From the NCBI RefSeq assembly GCF_016545825.1, contig NC_052613.1, positions 47,846,112 to 47,910,111 of the forward strand: a DNA stretch of 64,000 bases. The letters run 5' to 3'. The notes under the pieces were generated by a model, which saw nothing but the letters and a program-made list of their open reading frames with translations, was not told the DNA's origin and ran no database searches. Position numbers and translations under genes: made by a program. Below are positions 23,562 to 35,056 of the stretch, piece by piece (position 1 is the first letter of the stretch; each line of letters starts with the position of its first letter). Origin of the DNA: Eucalyptus grandis (Eukaryota; Streptophyta; Magnoliopsida; Myrtales; Myrtaceae).

Positions 23562-24157
23562 ATGCAAAGGACGCTAGGCAGAGAGAATAAATGCAGGATT
23601 AGATGAAACGAGTCAGGTTTCGCCATTGAGGATGAATTCGATCCCTGAGATGATTTTCCACAAAAATGCACATCGGTTTTGCCGGCGAAGTTCAGGCCTG
23701 ATCAACATTGTTTCGTGCAATTGCATAGAGTTGATTTCTGTATCCTCTATTGTGTATTTTGAAGGGCGTAAGGAGGGTGACCATAATACCACGACTCGGA
23801 AATTATCCTCAGCAAGTCCTTTAAATACTTGAAATCTGTTTTGTTCTTTCTAGTTCCCCCATTCCTAACATGTTTAGTCCACCAAATGTCGGCTCCATTT
23901 CACTCCGCTTAGGACTTCGAGAACTTTCCTATCTCGCCAATATATGTAATGTAGCACACATTTACAGATTGGTTGCAACTCTCTAATCTGTGATCAATCT
24001 CCGAAAAAAGAGGGTGGAAAGAAAATTATTTCATAGATATTGCAGCTACAGCCTTCTCATCATTTTCTGATTTAAATTTTGTATAATATAATAGATGAAA
24101 CATTTAATCAAATCATGGAGATATATACATTCTTCAAAAGCTATCCAGCTGCAATCA

Positions 24158-24420
24158 TGTGCCACTCTGTATCATGGACCAAGTGCTTCTTCATGTGTTA
24201 CCTTTGGTTATCTTAAAATACTGAATCCTGATGATTTTTGTAGTTGCCGGAAACCTATAACATGGGACAGAGTGTTTGGACCAAAGCCATTGTATACAGA
24301 TCAATTTGCCAATGTTGGTTGGATCATTCAGGTTAAACACCCCTCTCGCAAAGTGTTCGGATCAAAATCATTATATTTTGATCAATTTGCAAATGTCGGG
24401 TGGGACGCCTAATCCAATCA
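24158..24420 (+). other. Unrecognised ORF end with 81-bp in-frame tandem duplication
   Basis: A plus-strand frame (ORF from 24095 to 24412) contains VFGPKPLYTDQFANVGW and, 81 bp later, VFGSKSLYFDQFANVGW. The two DNA copies begin at 24272 and 24353, and the 81-bp period keeps the frame. The ORF starts inside the large duplication and runs past its border, so the full ORF is a fusion of the two. Family unknown; coding status doubtful. Confidence 0.35.
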
Positions 24421-25735
24421 CTTCACCATACTTTTCTTTCACTTGTTTCTTTTTATATGACAATATTAAAATTGAGAGTGAGATATTGATCACCAACAAA
24501 TTATATGTGGAATCTCTTGGTTTGGATTTAGGTTTAGCAACCAACTAATACTCCAATGGAGATCCACAGTTATAATAATAAGGCGCTTGAGGGGCAAAAA
24601 GCACCAAGATATAATAGGACTTAACATCACATTTGTACATATTAACTTGAGATTATCATTACAATTGGAAGACCTCATTTTTTTGTAACATTTAAACATG
24701 TCCTTTGATGGGTCAACGATGGGTCAATTGCTAAATGTTTGGTCTTACGTCCATATGTCATGTATAATTGTTGTAATGGATAAGACTTACTCTCTATTTA
24801 TTCCTTTTATTTTATAAGTCGTCTCTCATGTGAAAACATGAATTTGAGATATCACTAGAGAGCATGAAACTCGAGACAGAGTTGAGTCATCCAAGCATAT
24901 TCGTGCTCTCGCCAAAAGTGTAATTCCACTTGCCATGCCCATGACGGAACAATTCATTAATAAAACAAAACGAGATTAAAGACAACACTACTCACACATT
25001 ATCAAGAGACAGTTTCTTGAGTAAATATAATTTCCTTTCAGTCTTTAAAAAAACACAAATGCTCTCATTGTCTTGACCAGGCGGACACCAATTTGTGTTC
25101 CCACATACTAGCTCAATAATTTTGCCAATTTTCGCCTTTATTAGTACCGTTTATCTAAGAATTATGTGCAAACCAGCAATTGAGATAATTTATCCATTAG
25201 ATATTGAGTATCATGGTCTCTTCATATTACTACAAGGAAAGGGAGATCCTACTTTTAAAGGTAATAATCCATCTAAATTTCAATTATGCCTCATGTTTAG
25301 TGTAAACATAATATTGCAGTAAATTGAACGTGACGATTAAAATTTCGAGTAAGATGATGTAGATTACAAATCTAACTTTATATAACCGTAGCTCATTGAC
25401 ATCCAATTTTTTTCCTCACATTTCCAGTCTCTTTGAGTTAAAAGTTTTCCGTGGATACTGCCTATTAAATTTAGATTTTACTCTCTTTTGTTTTATGTTT
25501 TTTTTGTTTTTTTTGGCACATGCATAAGCTTGTGCCCTTTTTGGGTAAAGTCAAATGATAATTCCAGCCATTCAAAGGGGGTACATAGGCATTTTACCAG
25601 CCAGTTGAGGGTGCAGTTAGTTAAAAATTAAAAAGAAATAACACTTTAAATTTTATCATAGGGATTAAAAGCAAAACTCACATCCGTCTGATTATGTTGA
25701 CAATTATACTAACGGTACTCCATTCCATTCACAGA
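24421..25735. other. Intergenic
   Basis: AT-rich with T runs near 25499-25519. No gene, TIR pair or LTR identified. Confidence 0.45.
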
Positions 25736-26100
25736 AGAGAAATATATAATGGAGAGAGCTAAAATAGTGAATGTGAGAATTCAACACATATGCCATGCTT
25801 AATCCGTGTAATAACATAAGAACGACGCGGCTGCGAAGGAATTTCTCCGTTTTCCAGAGTTGTTTTCCATTCTTGTTTGTCGTGCTGATTCACGCGTCCA
25901 GGGTGACGCGGCTGCCAAAGGAATTTCTCGATCGCTTTCCTCTTCCTGCCCACCATCAGATGATTTTCTTGATGATTCGACTTCTTTTTCTGCGTAATGT
26001 TTTTGGTCGGCCAAGCTTATTATAATTCGAGGGTTCATAAAACGCACCGGTAATACCGTTTCACCCAGATAGAGAGTTCTCCGGCTTGACAACTCCGTTC

Positions 26101-26145
26101 ATGGAGCCAGAATCTGGAAATCCAGCTCCTCGCAATCCGTCTCAG
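26101..26145 (+). CDS. Possible orphan first coding exon (15 codons)
   Basis: An ATG in a GC-richer local context encodes MEPESGNPAPRNPSQ and ends TCTCAG directly before GTCAGG, a good splice donor. An AT-rich TATATAAT at ~25744-25751 lies about 350 bp upstream. The composition of 25815-26215 (higher GC) resembles a plant 5' UTR. I found no convincing downstream exon before the MITE at 26914, so it is either the start of a gene with distant exons or a truncated duplicate. A direct repeat (ACGCGGCTGC...AAGGAATTTCTC at ~25827 and ~25905) lies in the putative leader. Confidence 0.25.
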
Positions 26146-26913
26146 GTCAGGGTTTCTCATCACGTAGAATCGCAATTCAGGTCGGCGTCGTTCATGTGTT
26201 TGACTTAGACGGTGACGCTGGCTGATGTTGAATTGTGCTGCTTTGATCCTGTTGTGGATACTGGATTCAGTGGGTTGTTTGCGTGAAGGTTTGGATAGAT
26301 TTCTCATTAGGATGCCCACATTTTCTTCTAATTCTGGCTCTCTATCTCATTGAATCCGTATATATGCCCCGGGGGTTTGAAACTTCTCTTGACGTTTGTG
26401 CTTTTGATACTCTGTCCATATTAAGCGTCTCAATCACCGTAACTGGGAAACTAGCTGGTTTCATTCATTTTAATTGGCCAAAAAAACAAAATAACTGTCT
26501 TGTAATGGAGCTAAATTTCACACGTGGTTGTCTTATTGAATTGGCCTTTGCGGGCGTGTTGTTTCTTTTGTAGTTCGAAGACGATTTGTTTTTCTTCAGA
26601 AGCGTGTTGCCCGATAAGTGACTCGATATGCTGGAAGGGTAGCGATGGAGTTGTTGGAATGAGTTCAATGTGAATTCTGATCGAAAGTTGTTGATGCAAA
26701 TCATTGATCCTTCAGTTTCCCGCAATTCTGTTTTAGATAAACGGAGCATCCTCGTAGATAGCCCATCGTTACTTTCCAACCATGAAGATATCCTATATAT
26801 CCACCACCTTATTTTGTTGTTTTATTGAAGTTTTCGTTACGAACCATCGGCCTTCCAGTTTCTTTGAGTTATATACAGTTGTCTCGACTTTCCAATACAA
26901 CTTGCCATTTTTT

Positions 26914-27115
26914 AGACTATTTGTTTACATGAAAAAGAACAATTAGAAAAATATTTTCTTAAAAATAATATTCACCTTTTCGCGGAAATGTTTAAAAATA
27001 AATTATTATTAATACCGAAAATATTTTACATTAACTAATTATTTTAAACAATATAAGCGGTTATTTATAGAAAATATTTTTCAATCATTCATTTTCCGTA
27101 AAAAACAAATAGAGC
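26914..27115. mobile_element. hAT-like MITE
   Basis: The left end GACTATTTGTTTACATGAAA and the reverse complement of the right end CTCTATTTGTTTTTTACGGA match, each followed by an AAAATATTTT tract. The same termini occur at 61634-61893. Target duplication not clear. Confidence 0.6.
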
Positions 27116-27402
27116 ATTGAGTTTCATTCGATTCATGAAATAAACACAGGGAAAATGTTTTTCCTTTTTCGACGTTTTTGAATTTTCTAATGTTCGCTTC
27201 ATTGACAATAAACTAGTTCAAGAAAAACATTTCCGCCAATGGAAAAACACTATCAAAAGTGGGGAAAAGAACAAATCTGATATATATGACTGTACATGTG
27301 GCCTCACAGCTTTCTTGGGTCAACCCGAGCACTTCGCCTCTTTATCACTGTACCAGCACATTTGTTGGGATGTTACATAAACTTGTGTTTGCTATTTATT
27401 TG

Positions 27403-27455
<53 letters not shown>

Positions 27456-28779
27456 GTGCAGACTTTATATTTCATCTAGTAAATTGCACGTTAAGTAAAA
27501 ACGAGGGCCCCCTTCAGCATCTTCTCCTAGACTTAATACCGGTGAGACGGTGATAAAGGAAGGGTATATGGACCTTCTAATAGGGTTTTTTCTATACTTC
27601 TCGAGGGAGATGAAATCCTTTATTCTTATCTGAGTCCTCATAATTCCGTGATTAGTAATCCATGTGTTTAGGGGTGATCGTGAAATTTGTGTGACTAAAT
27701 ATACGAAAAGTTGAGACTTATTGAGACCATCATGTGAAACAGAGCATATCCAATTTTATGCGGCCAGCACTTGTTAGCACTTTACTTTCAACTTTTTTAT
27801 CCCAAATTCTCCCACGATACTATTTTTTTCTCTTTTATTCGTGGCTTTTTTCCTGCACATTAATTGAATTATTAGCAAAATTCTCCATTCCTTCTATTCC
27901 GCTTTCATTTCTCGCAACAAGACCTTATAATACAAAGATTTGCAGTAAAAAAATACCAAACGAACCTAAAAAAATCACTTTCATAAATAACGTGTTGTAT
28001 TTATTGCTAGGATTGATCTAAGAACACTGCTAGTTGAAGTCATTATATAGACTTCGCAAATATGATGACAGCAAGTACGCACAATCTTCCCAATTCTGCG
28101 CTGTAAGACTACCAATTTAACCATGTCATCACCATATTAAATGTCCTAGAAGTACACTAAATATAGCAAATTGTCAAGTTTATTTCCTACTTTAATCATC
28201 TTTTATTGTTTTTTGATAATTTAAAGGCCCCTGAGTTTCAAGTGGGCAAAGTGCTTCCTAAGTTGGATTTCATGTCAAAGACGTGGGCTGGATCTCGGAA
28301 GGTCTTCATCGGCAAACTTGCTTTCTGTTGGATAAACGTAAGCACGAGCACAAACGCCATCAATGATTCCAAATTAATCTCTTCATTAAAATGAAGACGA
28401 AATCAAGGCGAAGAATTTACAAGCAGAAGATCAATTTGGACGTAGAATTTCTAGCAGATGCAACCCAGTGAAATTAATACGAATCGAAAATAGAAAAAGA
28501 AAAGACTAAAATGCTGTAAAGTCTCTTGGAACGGAAAAAAAGAGAGTAGATCCCCTTCACTGATTGGGTTTCTTCCTTAATAACTATATGGAGAAATGAG
28601 AACGCTAGTGACATAGAAATTGGAACTCATGAAGATTGGACCCCAAACAAGTGATTGAAGTTGACATCCGTCTGCCATCACAAGCATAGAGATGACATGG
28701 AGCAAAACATGCAACTATACACACCGGAAAACAACAATAAGCACAACTTAAAACAAAGCTTACTTTTTTCTCTCTCTTT
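27116..28779. other. Intergenic with (AT)n tract
   Basis: Holds an (AT)24 microsatellite at 27405-27452. The Tyr-Ile repeat frames read through it are artefacts. No other recognisable feature. Confidence 0.5.
27405..27452. repeat. (AT)24 microsatellite
   Basis: Perfect AT dinucleotide repeat of 48 bp. Confidence 0.97.
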
Positions 28780-30260
28780 TTTGGGTAGAAAAACAAACCT
28801 TTAGCTGGATAGTTTTCGCAATCTTAGATTCCAAGCAAGAGACAGCCTATGATGCTTCCAATGCCAATCTTATTTTGAGACCAAGGCAATTCTCAAAACC
28901 ATGCATAACAAAGAGCTTGATAATTTTGATTACATCAACAACCCAACTACCTGTATCCGATACAAACTATTCATGGACTCAAGATATAACAGATACAGTG
29001 GTTCCATATAAACTCTAATAGACACTTCAGAAAATCTTTCCCTGAGCAGCTTGTTATATCAAACCAAATTCGTAATTCCGAACTCTTGGAGTTTTATGAA
29101 TCCAACAAAGCTGCAGCACCTTGCTCCATACTTGATTAGAGAAACTACACTCGAAAAATAGATGAGAGCAAGATTCCATGCTTATATTACAGAACAATCA
29201 GAGAGATCTAGTACTCCCAACACACCAACCGTAAATCCTCTTAAAAGTGGGGAGTTTATCACGTATTACCAACCAAGATAAAAAGCCAGCTCTTGGCACA
29301 TTAGGGGAGAACCCACAAGTTTGTGCCAGTCAACATTTTACTCCTGCTTCTGACAATTTTGCAAGCAACAAAGGAGTTATAGCAACCGTTTGAAGAAGCT
29401 TTTGCATACAACTTCATCTGCAGCTGAGGAATTAGGAAAATTCACACCACAAACTGCACCTTGGATGGAAACCAACTCTTCAGACCTAGCAGATACTTTT
29501 AATGAGAGCCATGAATTACAGCAGATACTTTGGCCTGCAGAGGAAGAGAAGGGTCATAAATTCTTCACCTTGAGAATGATTCTGGCAAGATCCCAGCATG
29601 GTGCCACAAATCATACCAAATTATCTCTGTTACCCACCGTATATCTGGTGCAGGGTTTCAATGTATTCCTAACCTTTAATAACCTCTTCCAAGCACAAGT
29701 AGCATCTGGTTTAAAGTCAAAACGATAGCTACAGAGCTAGGCAAAAATAGAGACCCACACCTCAACAAAATAATCCACAGACACTTCAACATAAGCAAGA
29801 TTTAACAAGCCAGTCTTCAAAATGCCAAGGCCTCCAAACTGCTTAGGAAGGCAGACAGGGGTCCCATCTAACTCTTTGATCCTTTTGCATCAAAGGAAAG
29901 CTCTCCTTCCAAAGGCAACAAAAAAGCTCTACAGATTATGAACTTTTTTGCTCAATCTTTTTTAATAACTTTCTCTGGGCAACAAAAAGAGATTGACACT
30001 ACTTGTTTAACCAGATTATGAACAATAGATTTAATGAGCTGAAGTCAGCTGGCATATGAAAGTGGAGTTTTTTAGACTGTCCTGAGAAGAGCTTTAAATC
30101 CCATTGTAGCAGAAACAAATTCAATCAATGCCAAGAATCCTGGTCTGAAAAGTCTTCTATCAACAATCCCAAATCACTAGAAGAACTAACCAAATGCTCA
30201 GGAAAAGAACATAGGGTTGGCTGATTGGTCATGCTGTTGATTTGATTAGCTGCATGTTGC
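28780..30260 (-). pseudogene. LINE (non-LTR retrotransposon) ORF2 C-terminal relic
   Basis: Minus strand, read from high to low coordinates. The end of the reverse-transcriptase domain shows the LQLIKSIVHNLVK / PEKVIKKIEQK pattern (~29950-30060). Next comes VCLPKQFGGLGILKTGLLN (~29810-29865), a hallmark just after the RT of plant LINEs. The reverse-transcriptase zinc-binding domain follows, with ESCSHLFFECSFSNQVW at ~29115-29165. The segments are spread over several frames with stops, so the copy is dead. In an intact element ORF2 primes and copies RNA at the target. Endonuclease and the catalytic RT centre are not present, as in a 5'-truncated or old copy. No poly(A) tail or target duplication was identified. 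Confidence 0.82.
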
Positions 30261-30544
30261 ATTTCCTAAAAGCTTGTTCCGAAGTCTGAAACATGCTTCA
30301 AACCAATGTATACATAACGTCCATAACTCGATTGCAACTCAGGGGAAAAAAACTCAAGTAGGAAAGAACCTATTCCTTAGCAAAGACACAAAATATGACA
30401 AAAATGTGGTCGTCTCTACAATAATCACATCCAATCAGCATCTTCCTCCTAGACTTGATAAGATAACAAACAGCGTTGGAACAAGGAAGCTATAAAAAAT
30501 AAACAAATATTAGAGAAACCGTCGCAAACTACTGAGATCAATCA

Positions 30545-31548
30545 TGCCGCGTTTAACCGAGGAAATGCATGACTTTTAATACTTAAATATTAAAAAAAAG
30601 TTGATTTTTTTTATTCCCAGGAACAATCCCAAAATCAAAACCAATCTATTTTTATTTTTTTATTTTCCTTTTCTCTTCCTTCTTCTTCTTCTTCTTCCCT
30701 CTCTCTTCTTCTTTCATTGCCCCCGCCATCAGCTGCCACCACCGGTCGTCGGTGACCATTTGGACGAGCTTGCCGAAGGCTCGCCCAACCACCAGTAGGC
30801 CGAGCCTCACTAGTGGCTAGGCAGGCCTCGTCGGTGGCCAGGCGAGCCTCGCTTGGGCCTCCACCGGCCACCGGCCACTGGTGACGGTCGAGCCATGGCT
30901 AGGCGAGGGTTGACCTCTCCCATATCCGGTGAAATTGAGCTTGCTCGGCCTATGATGGGGCTTGACCTCGTTGGGCCATCACGAGGTTGCCCTCAAGTTG
31001 GCCGGGTGACGCTGACCTTGTAGTGGCTTAGCGAGGTCGAGCCTCACCGGTGGCTAGGTTGACCTCGGACATTGTGAGGTCGGCCTTGTGTTGGTTGGGT
31101 GACGCCGACCTTGTGGTGGCTAGGCGAGCTTGGCCTCACTAGATCTGGGCGAGGCCACTCGTCTAGCTGTCGGTGAGGCTCAAACAATGAGGTGTGGCCT
31201 CACTAGGGGCGGCGATGCTTTAGTGAGGTCACCAGCCCTCATTTGGCTAGTCGTCGGTCATCCCTTGGTCGGCGACTGGCCAAAGCTTGAAGAAGAAGAA
31301 GAGAAACAAAAGAAAAAAAAAGAAAAGAAGAAAAATAAAATTATTAAAATTAAAAGAAAATGATTAAGATTAAAAATTTTGAGAACGGTACCAAACACAA
31401 TTCTATTTCGGGAGTAAAATTTTTGGATAGTTACCAAACGCTTTAAAATGCTTAGAAATTGTTTCTAGGAATAGAATAAAAAAAGAATAATTTCCGATCA
31501 GAAATTGTTCCTGGAAACAGAATGATTACCAAATGCACCTTAAACTGC
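30545..31548. mobile_element. TIR element with GC-rich core (family of 36711 and 37424)
   Basis: The right end, read inverted (GGTGCATTTGGTAATCATTC then TGTTTCC), matches the ends of 36711-37428 and 37424-38156. The left side retains ATTCCCAGGAACAATCCC; its extreme end is degraded. The core (30720-31280) is GC-rich with GCGAGGCTCG/GGCCAGGCGAG-type repeats, flanked by CTT and GAA runs. Long frames inside (30635-30871, 31130-31363) follow from composition. Non-autonomous; superfamily uncertain. Confidence 0.6.
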
Positions 31549-33052
31549 CAAACTAAGATGATGTCAATAAAATCATAATCCTAGGAATAATGTTTTAGGG
31601 CTAGAACTATCACCTAGAGAGAGTTGAATAAGTGAATATGTTGAATTTAAAAACAATTGAAACTAATATTGCAAAGGACAACATTTGGTGATAAATTGTG
31701 CAATGGACAGATCTTACCAATATGCAATAATCTATCTCAAGAATAAATAAGAGTTTAAGAGATAGAAAAGTGCATATAGCAATTATAGTGGTTTGGCTTT
31801 TCTATGTCCACTCTCTTACGCTGACAACTTCTCGACTAAATTCCACTAAATGAGTCAATTAGAGGTTATAACAACTGAGTACTCTCGAGTTTAGTAAGTG
31901 TGATCAAATCTTTTGACCTCGTACTCCAACAAGAACCTCTAAGTGATTATAAAATTATGCTTAAGAAGACAAATATGTAAGAATGAAGCTTTCTTTAAAC
32001 TTTGGAATTTCAGACTTTAAAAAACTCTTGCATCTCTTTAACATCATGATCTCCTTAAATACTCCTCGATGTCCAAGCTAACCATTGGACAAAAACTTTG
32101 AGGATCATTCATCCAATCAACTCGTTGGACTTGAATGATACTAGAAGATCTGATTGCTTTAAGAATGCCGATAATGAAATCTCCCTTTGATTTTGCCACC
32201 CATACAACATATTGGGTTTCCATAAGTTGAATTCTTAATATGTTTTGTCTCCATTAGTTTGAACCAAGAATTGTGATGTTTTAACTTATATTTGATATTT
32301 TTTGCTTCTGGACAATCCATATATATGGCAAGGAATCCACACCAATCTACTAATTGTTGCACAAGGGTTCAACATCTCTTCACCATGACTTTGAATCCGA
32401 AGAATAACATCTAATCGTATATCCTAGAATTTCTGCCTGATCAAACTTATCATAAGAAACATAAGTCACTCAAGAAAAGTTTTATCAATCTTCAAAATAA
32501 TCTAAGAGTATTTCCACAATGGGCCCAAGCTTTCATTTTAGGTCATCCTCATCTAACAAGAAAATATTGAATGATCATGAAGATCTAAGTCCAGACTTTA
32601 TTACGATATTATGTTAGTCTCACGGTAGAATTTGAATAAATAACGATTCAAATGAAATTGATCCTTATGTAATTTCAAAATAATGGTATAACTTTTCTTC
32701 TAATGGATTTTTTTCAAAAAACCACCAAATTGTATTGAAAATTTTCTTAGGTATAGAACTTAATTAAAAACGTGTATTATAGTACTTACGCATTAAAAGG
32801 CTTTGTAGATAGTGTTCGCTATTCTCCATGTTGCTGCAACTTTGTTGCATTTTTCTTCATTGCTTCACCTACAAATGGAACAACTTTGTCACGACTATAC
32901 AGTGGCCATCTAATTTCCCATACGATTACCAGAGTATTTATTCGAAACATCCAAATATTAGTCCATACCATGATAATGTCTAGTGGTATATATACTTATC
33001 GTTCCCGTATTGATTTTCATTATCTTTTGCGTAAATTTCTCTTCACTTCTAG
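31549..33052. other. Intergenic / degraded repeat
   Basis: A segment around 31775-31960 (GTGGTTTGGC..., then GACAACTTCTCGAC) has the look of old LTR-retrotransposon sequence, but I could not fix ends. Nothing coding is recognised, although a minus-strand frame at 32159-32362 exists. 32760-33052 is the likely intron/upstream flank of the ATL relic at 33053; no ectodomain exon was found for that copy. Confidence 0.4.
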
Positions 33053-34010
33053 AGGATCGTCCAAAAGGTACTGCGGTTAAATTAGAAGCCCTCGTGGGCA
33101 TCGGCTTACCATGGTTAATGATCATTATGTGCGTATTTTGCTGCATAAGCCGCAAAATCCGGCTTCAAGGTCAGGTCCAACAATACCAAACGGACCTGGC
33201 ATCTTCAGCCAGAGAAGTCGAAGCCGTCTTGGTCATGATAGGAATGGACACGCCCACGATCGAATCCTATCCAAAGACTCAAATAGGCGATGCGGTGTCG
33301 CCGTTGCCCGGGGACGACACTTGCTCGATATGCTTGTCGGAGTATAGACCGGAGGAGACGGTGCGGATGATTCCGGAGTGCAATATTATTTTCATGCTCA
33401 TTGCATTGACCCATGGCTCAAGAGGAATGCTAGTTGCCCTTTGTGTAGAAATCACCAAGGGTACGTGTTTTATCTTCCACACGGTTGTTTGTTGCTCATA
33501 GAAATTTCAATTTCAACTCAAGTACTTGGTGGGTGATTATAACATGGTCTGGCCAGAAAAAAAAGGTACTCTTTGGAGTTTAGATAGAAATGAAATAGGG
33601 AATGCAAGTGTTGATAGGAACGAACTTGGTGTTTTACGCACTAAATGAGATGGAATCACATATCGACTCGATTTCTACTTGGGTCTAGGGTTTCTTTTGA
33701 AGGCATTGCACACATTTTTAGTTTGTCTGAAATTTTATTATCATAACGCATGGACATTCGTTTCAAATAATGTAATTCTTTGGGCACATTGCACACGTTT
33801 TTAGTTTGTCTGAAATATTAATATCATGATGCATAGACAATCATTTCGAATAACATAATTATTTGGGCCACAAATAAGAATTTCGTGTTTCGTAGTAGTT
33901 TAAGTTGCGTTCCACGCATGTATGTGAATCCAAAGTTGTAGTGCTTATTCTAATTATTGTTTTGTGGTTTGTCCAGGTCGACCAACTCCACGGTCTCAAA
34001 TCTTGACTGA
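33053..34010 (+). pseudogene. ATL20/21/22-like RING-H2 E3 ligase relic, copy A (exons 2 and 3 only)
   Basis: Exon 2 (33053-33460) follows a TTCACTTCTAG acceptor. It encodes a membrane segment (GIGLPWLMIIMCVFC), the ATL20-22-type motif GMDTPTIESYPK and the start of a RING-H2 finger (CSICLSEYRPEETVRMIPEC). A one-base deletion just after the third Cys (~33385) removes the first His and shifts the rest (the CIDPWLKRNA...CPLC block is readable in another frame). The donor is AAGG|GTACGT. Exon 3 (33977-34010) follows GTCCAG. Intact proteins are membrane ubiquitin ligases with an extracellular GUB_WAK-type domain. No ectodomain exon is visible upstream. Confidence 0.85.
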
Positions 34011-34314
34011 TACGTCGTTGCTTTTGAATAATGATCCGATCATGATTGCAATGGAGTTCATTGTTCTGCGCATGTGTATTGTTTGCAGTCATGCATGGAC
34101 TTGAATTCGATAGGATTCTTCGAGGTTTGGAGTCCATTTGAGAAAGCACCGTTCCTAAATCAAATTCGATGAACCTCGCCACGAAAGGGAACTTTGTCAT
34201 CCGAAAGGGAACTTTGTCATCCGACTCGAGCCTCGTTTCTTTTTCTCATCTTTTGTTCTTGATTTGAAGCTGTACATAGTCACATTGTTAGTGAGCTCAA
34301 TATCCCACGTTCTA

Positions 34315-34320
<6 letters not shown>

Positions 34321-34350
<30 letters not shown>
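34321..34350. repeat. (CT)15 microsatellite
   Basis: Perfect 30-bp CT repeat downstream of ATL copy A. Confidence 0.97.
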
Positions 34351-34356
<6 letters not shown>

Positions 34357-35056
34357 GAATGTCTATGTACACTTGTTTATGTGTGTGTTTGTGAAGAAAT
34401 AAAATTGTACAATCAATTCTAAATCTGCTTGACATATATAAATTCTGTTTTCAACTTTCTAATTTTACTAATTAAGTTCTAAATCTCTGCGCAAAATATT
34501 AGTTTCGGCTAATATTCTCCGAAACCGCCGACGTGGCTAAGTGCAATGCAGATGGTCAGTGATAACTAGATTATCATGTCAATAATTTTTGTTGAAGATT
34601 GATTGGAATGCTAATTAGAATTTCACACAAAAGTTTAAGACTTAATTTGTAAAATTTGAAAAGTTTAAGAATGAATTAGTATCCATATAATAAGTTTAGA
34701 ATTGACTGGGTAACTTTTTTCTTTGTGCATGCCGGTGTTGAATCGACCTATGGTGAATCCGAAAGGATTGAAAAACGAGCAAAAGTTTGTTCTCTTGCTA
34801 TAGCTCGTAGACAAAGTGATCAAAGTAAAAGATGAATTAATTGATATATGTGTAAATAAGGTATACCTACTCTCAAGAGCAAATCGCCAATTAAAAATTG
34901 CTAAAATCAATCTAAATAACAAGAAAGGCAAATTGCTGGAGATTAACGGAAACTAAAGGATGGTGTTGGAATTAAAGGAAATTGACCCAAATAGCACAAA
35001 ATGATAGGGAAATCAAAGCGTAAACATTGGAAAATAAACTTAAATAGAATTACAAT
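34351..35056. other. Intergenic
   Basis: No gene. A stretch at 34390-34720 contains GAAACCGCCGACGTGGC and an AAGTTTAAGA motif seen in both orientations nearby, perhaps a decayed MITE. Confidence 0.4.

Larger units (their letters stand above)
17267..24157. repeat. Large tandem duplication, unit B
   Basis: Second copy of 12585-17260, with the same end sequences. It lacks the foldback MULE but carries about 3.78 kb (19781-23561) absent from unit A. At the corresponding point unit A reads CTTCACATGCAAAGGACG. Unit B has CTTCACAT at 19780 and ATGCAAAGGACG at 23562, consistent with a microhomology-type deletion in A. Confidence 0.9.

Noticed and set aside
27259..27553. Frames with long Tyr-Ile runs
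   Set aside because: Read-through of the (AT)24 microsatellite.
30635..31363. GC-rich open frames of 65-78 codons
   Set aside because: Low stop-codon density from the GC-rich core of a TIR element; no motif and no conservation between element copies.
31770..32400. Old copia-type fragment
   Set aside because: Resemblance is only in general wording of the sequence; no LTR, PBS or domain motif could be shown, so it was left as intergenic.
34390..34730. Candidate MITE with GCCGACGTGGC motif
   Set aside because: No convincing terminal inverted repeats or target duplication could be defined.
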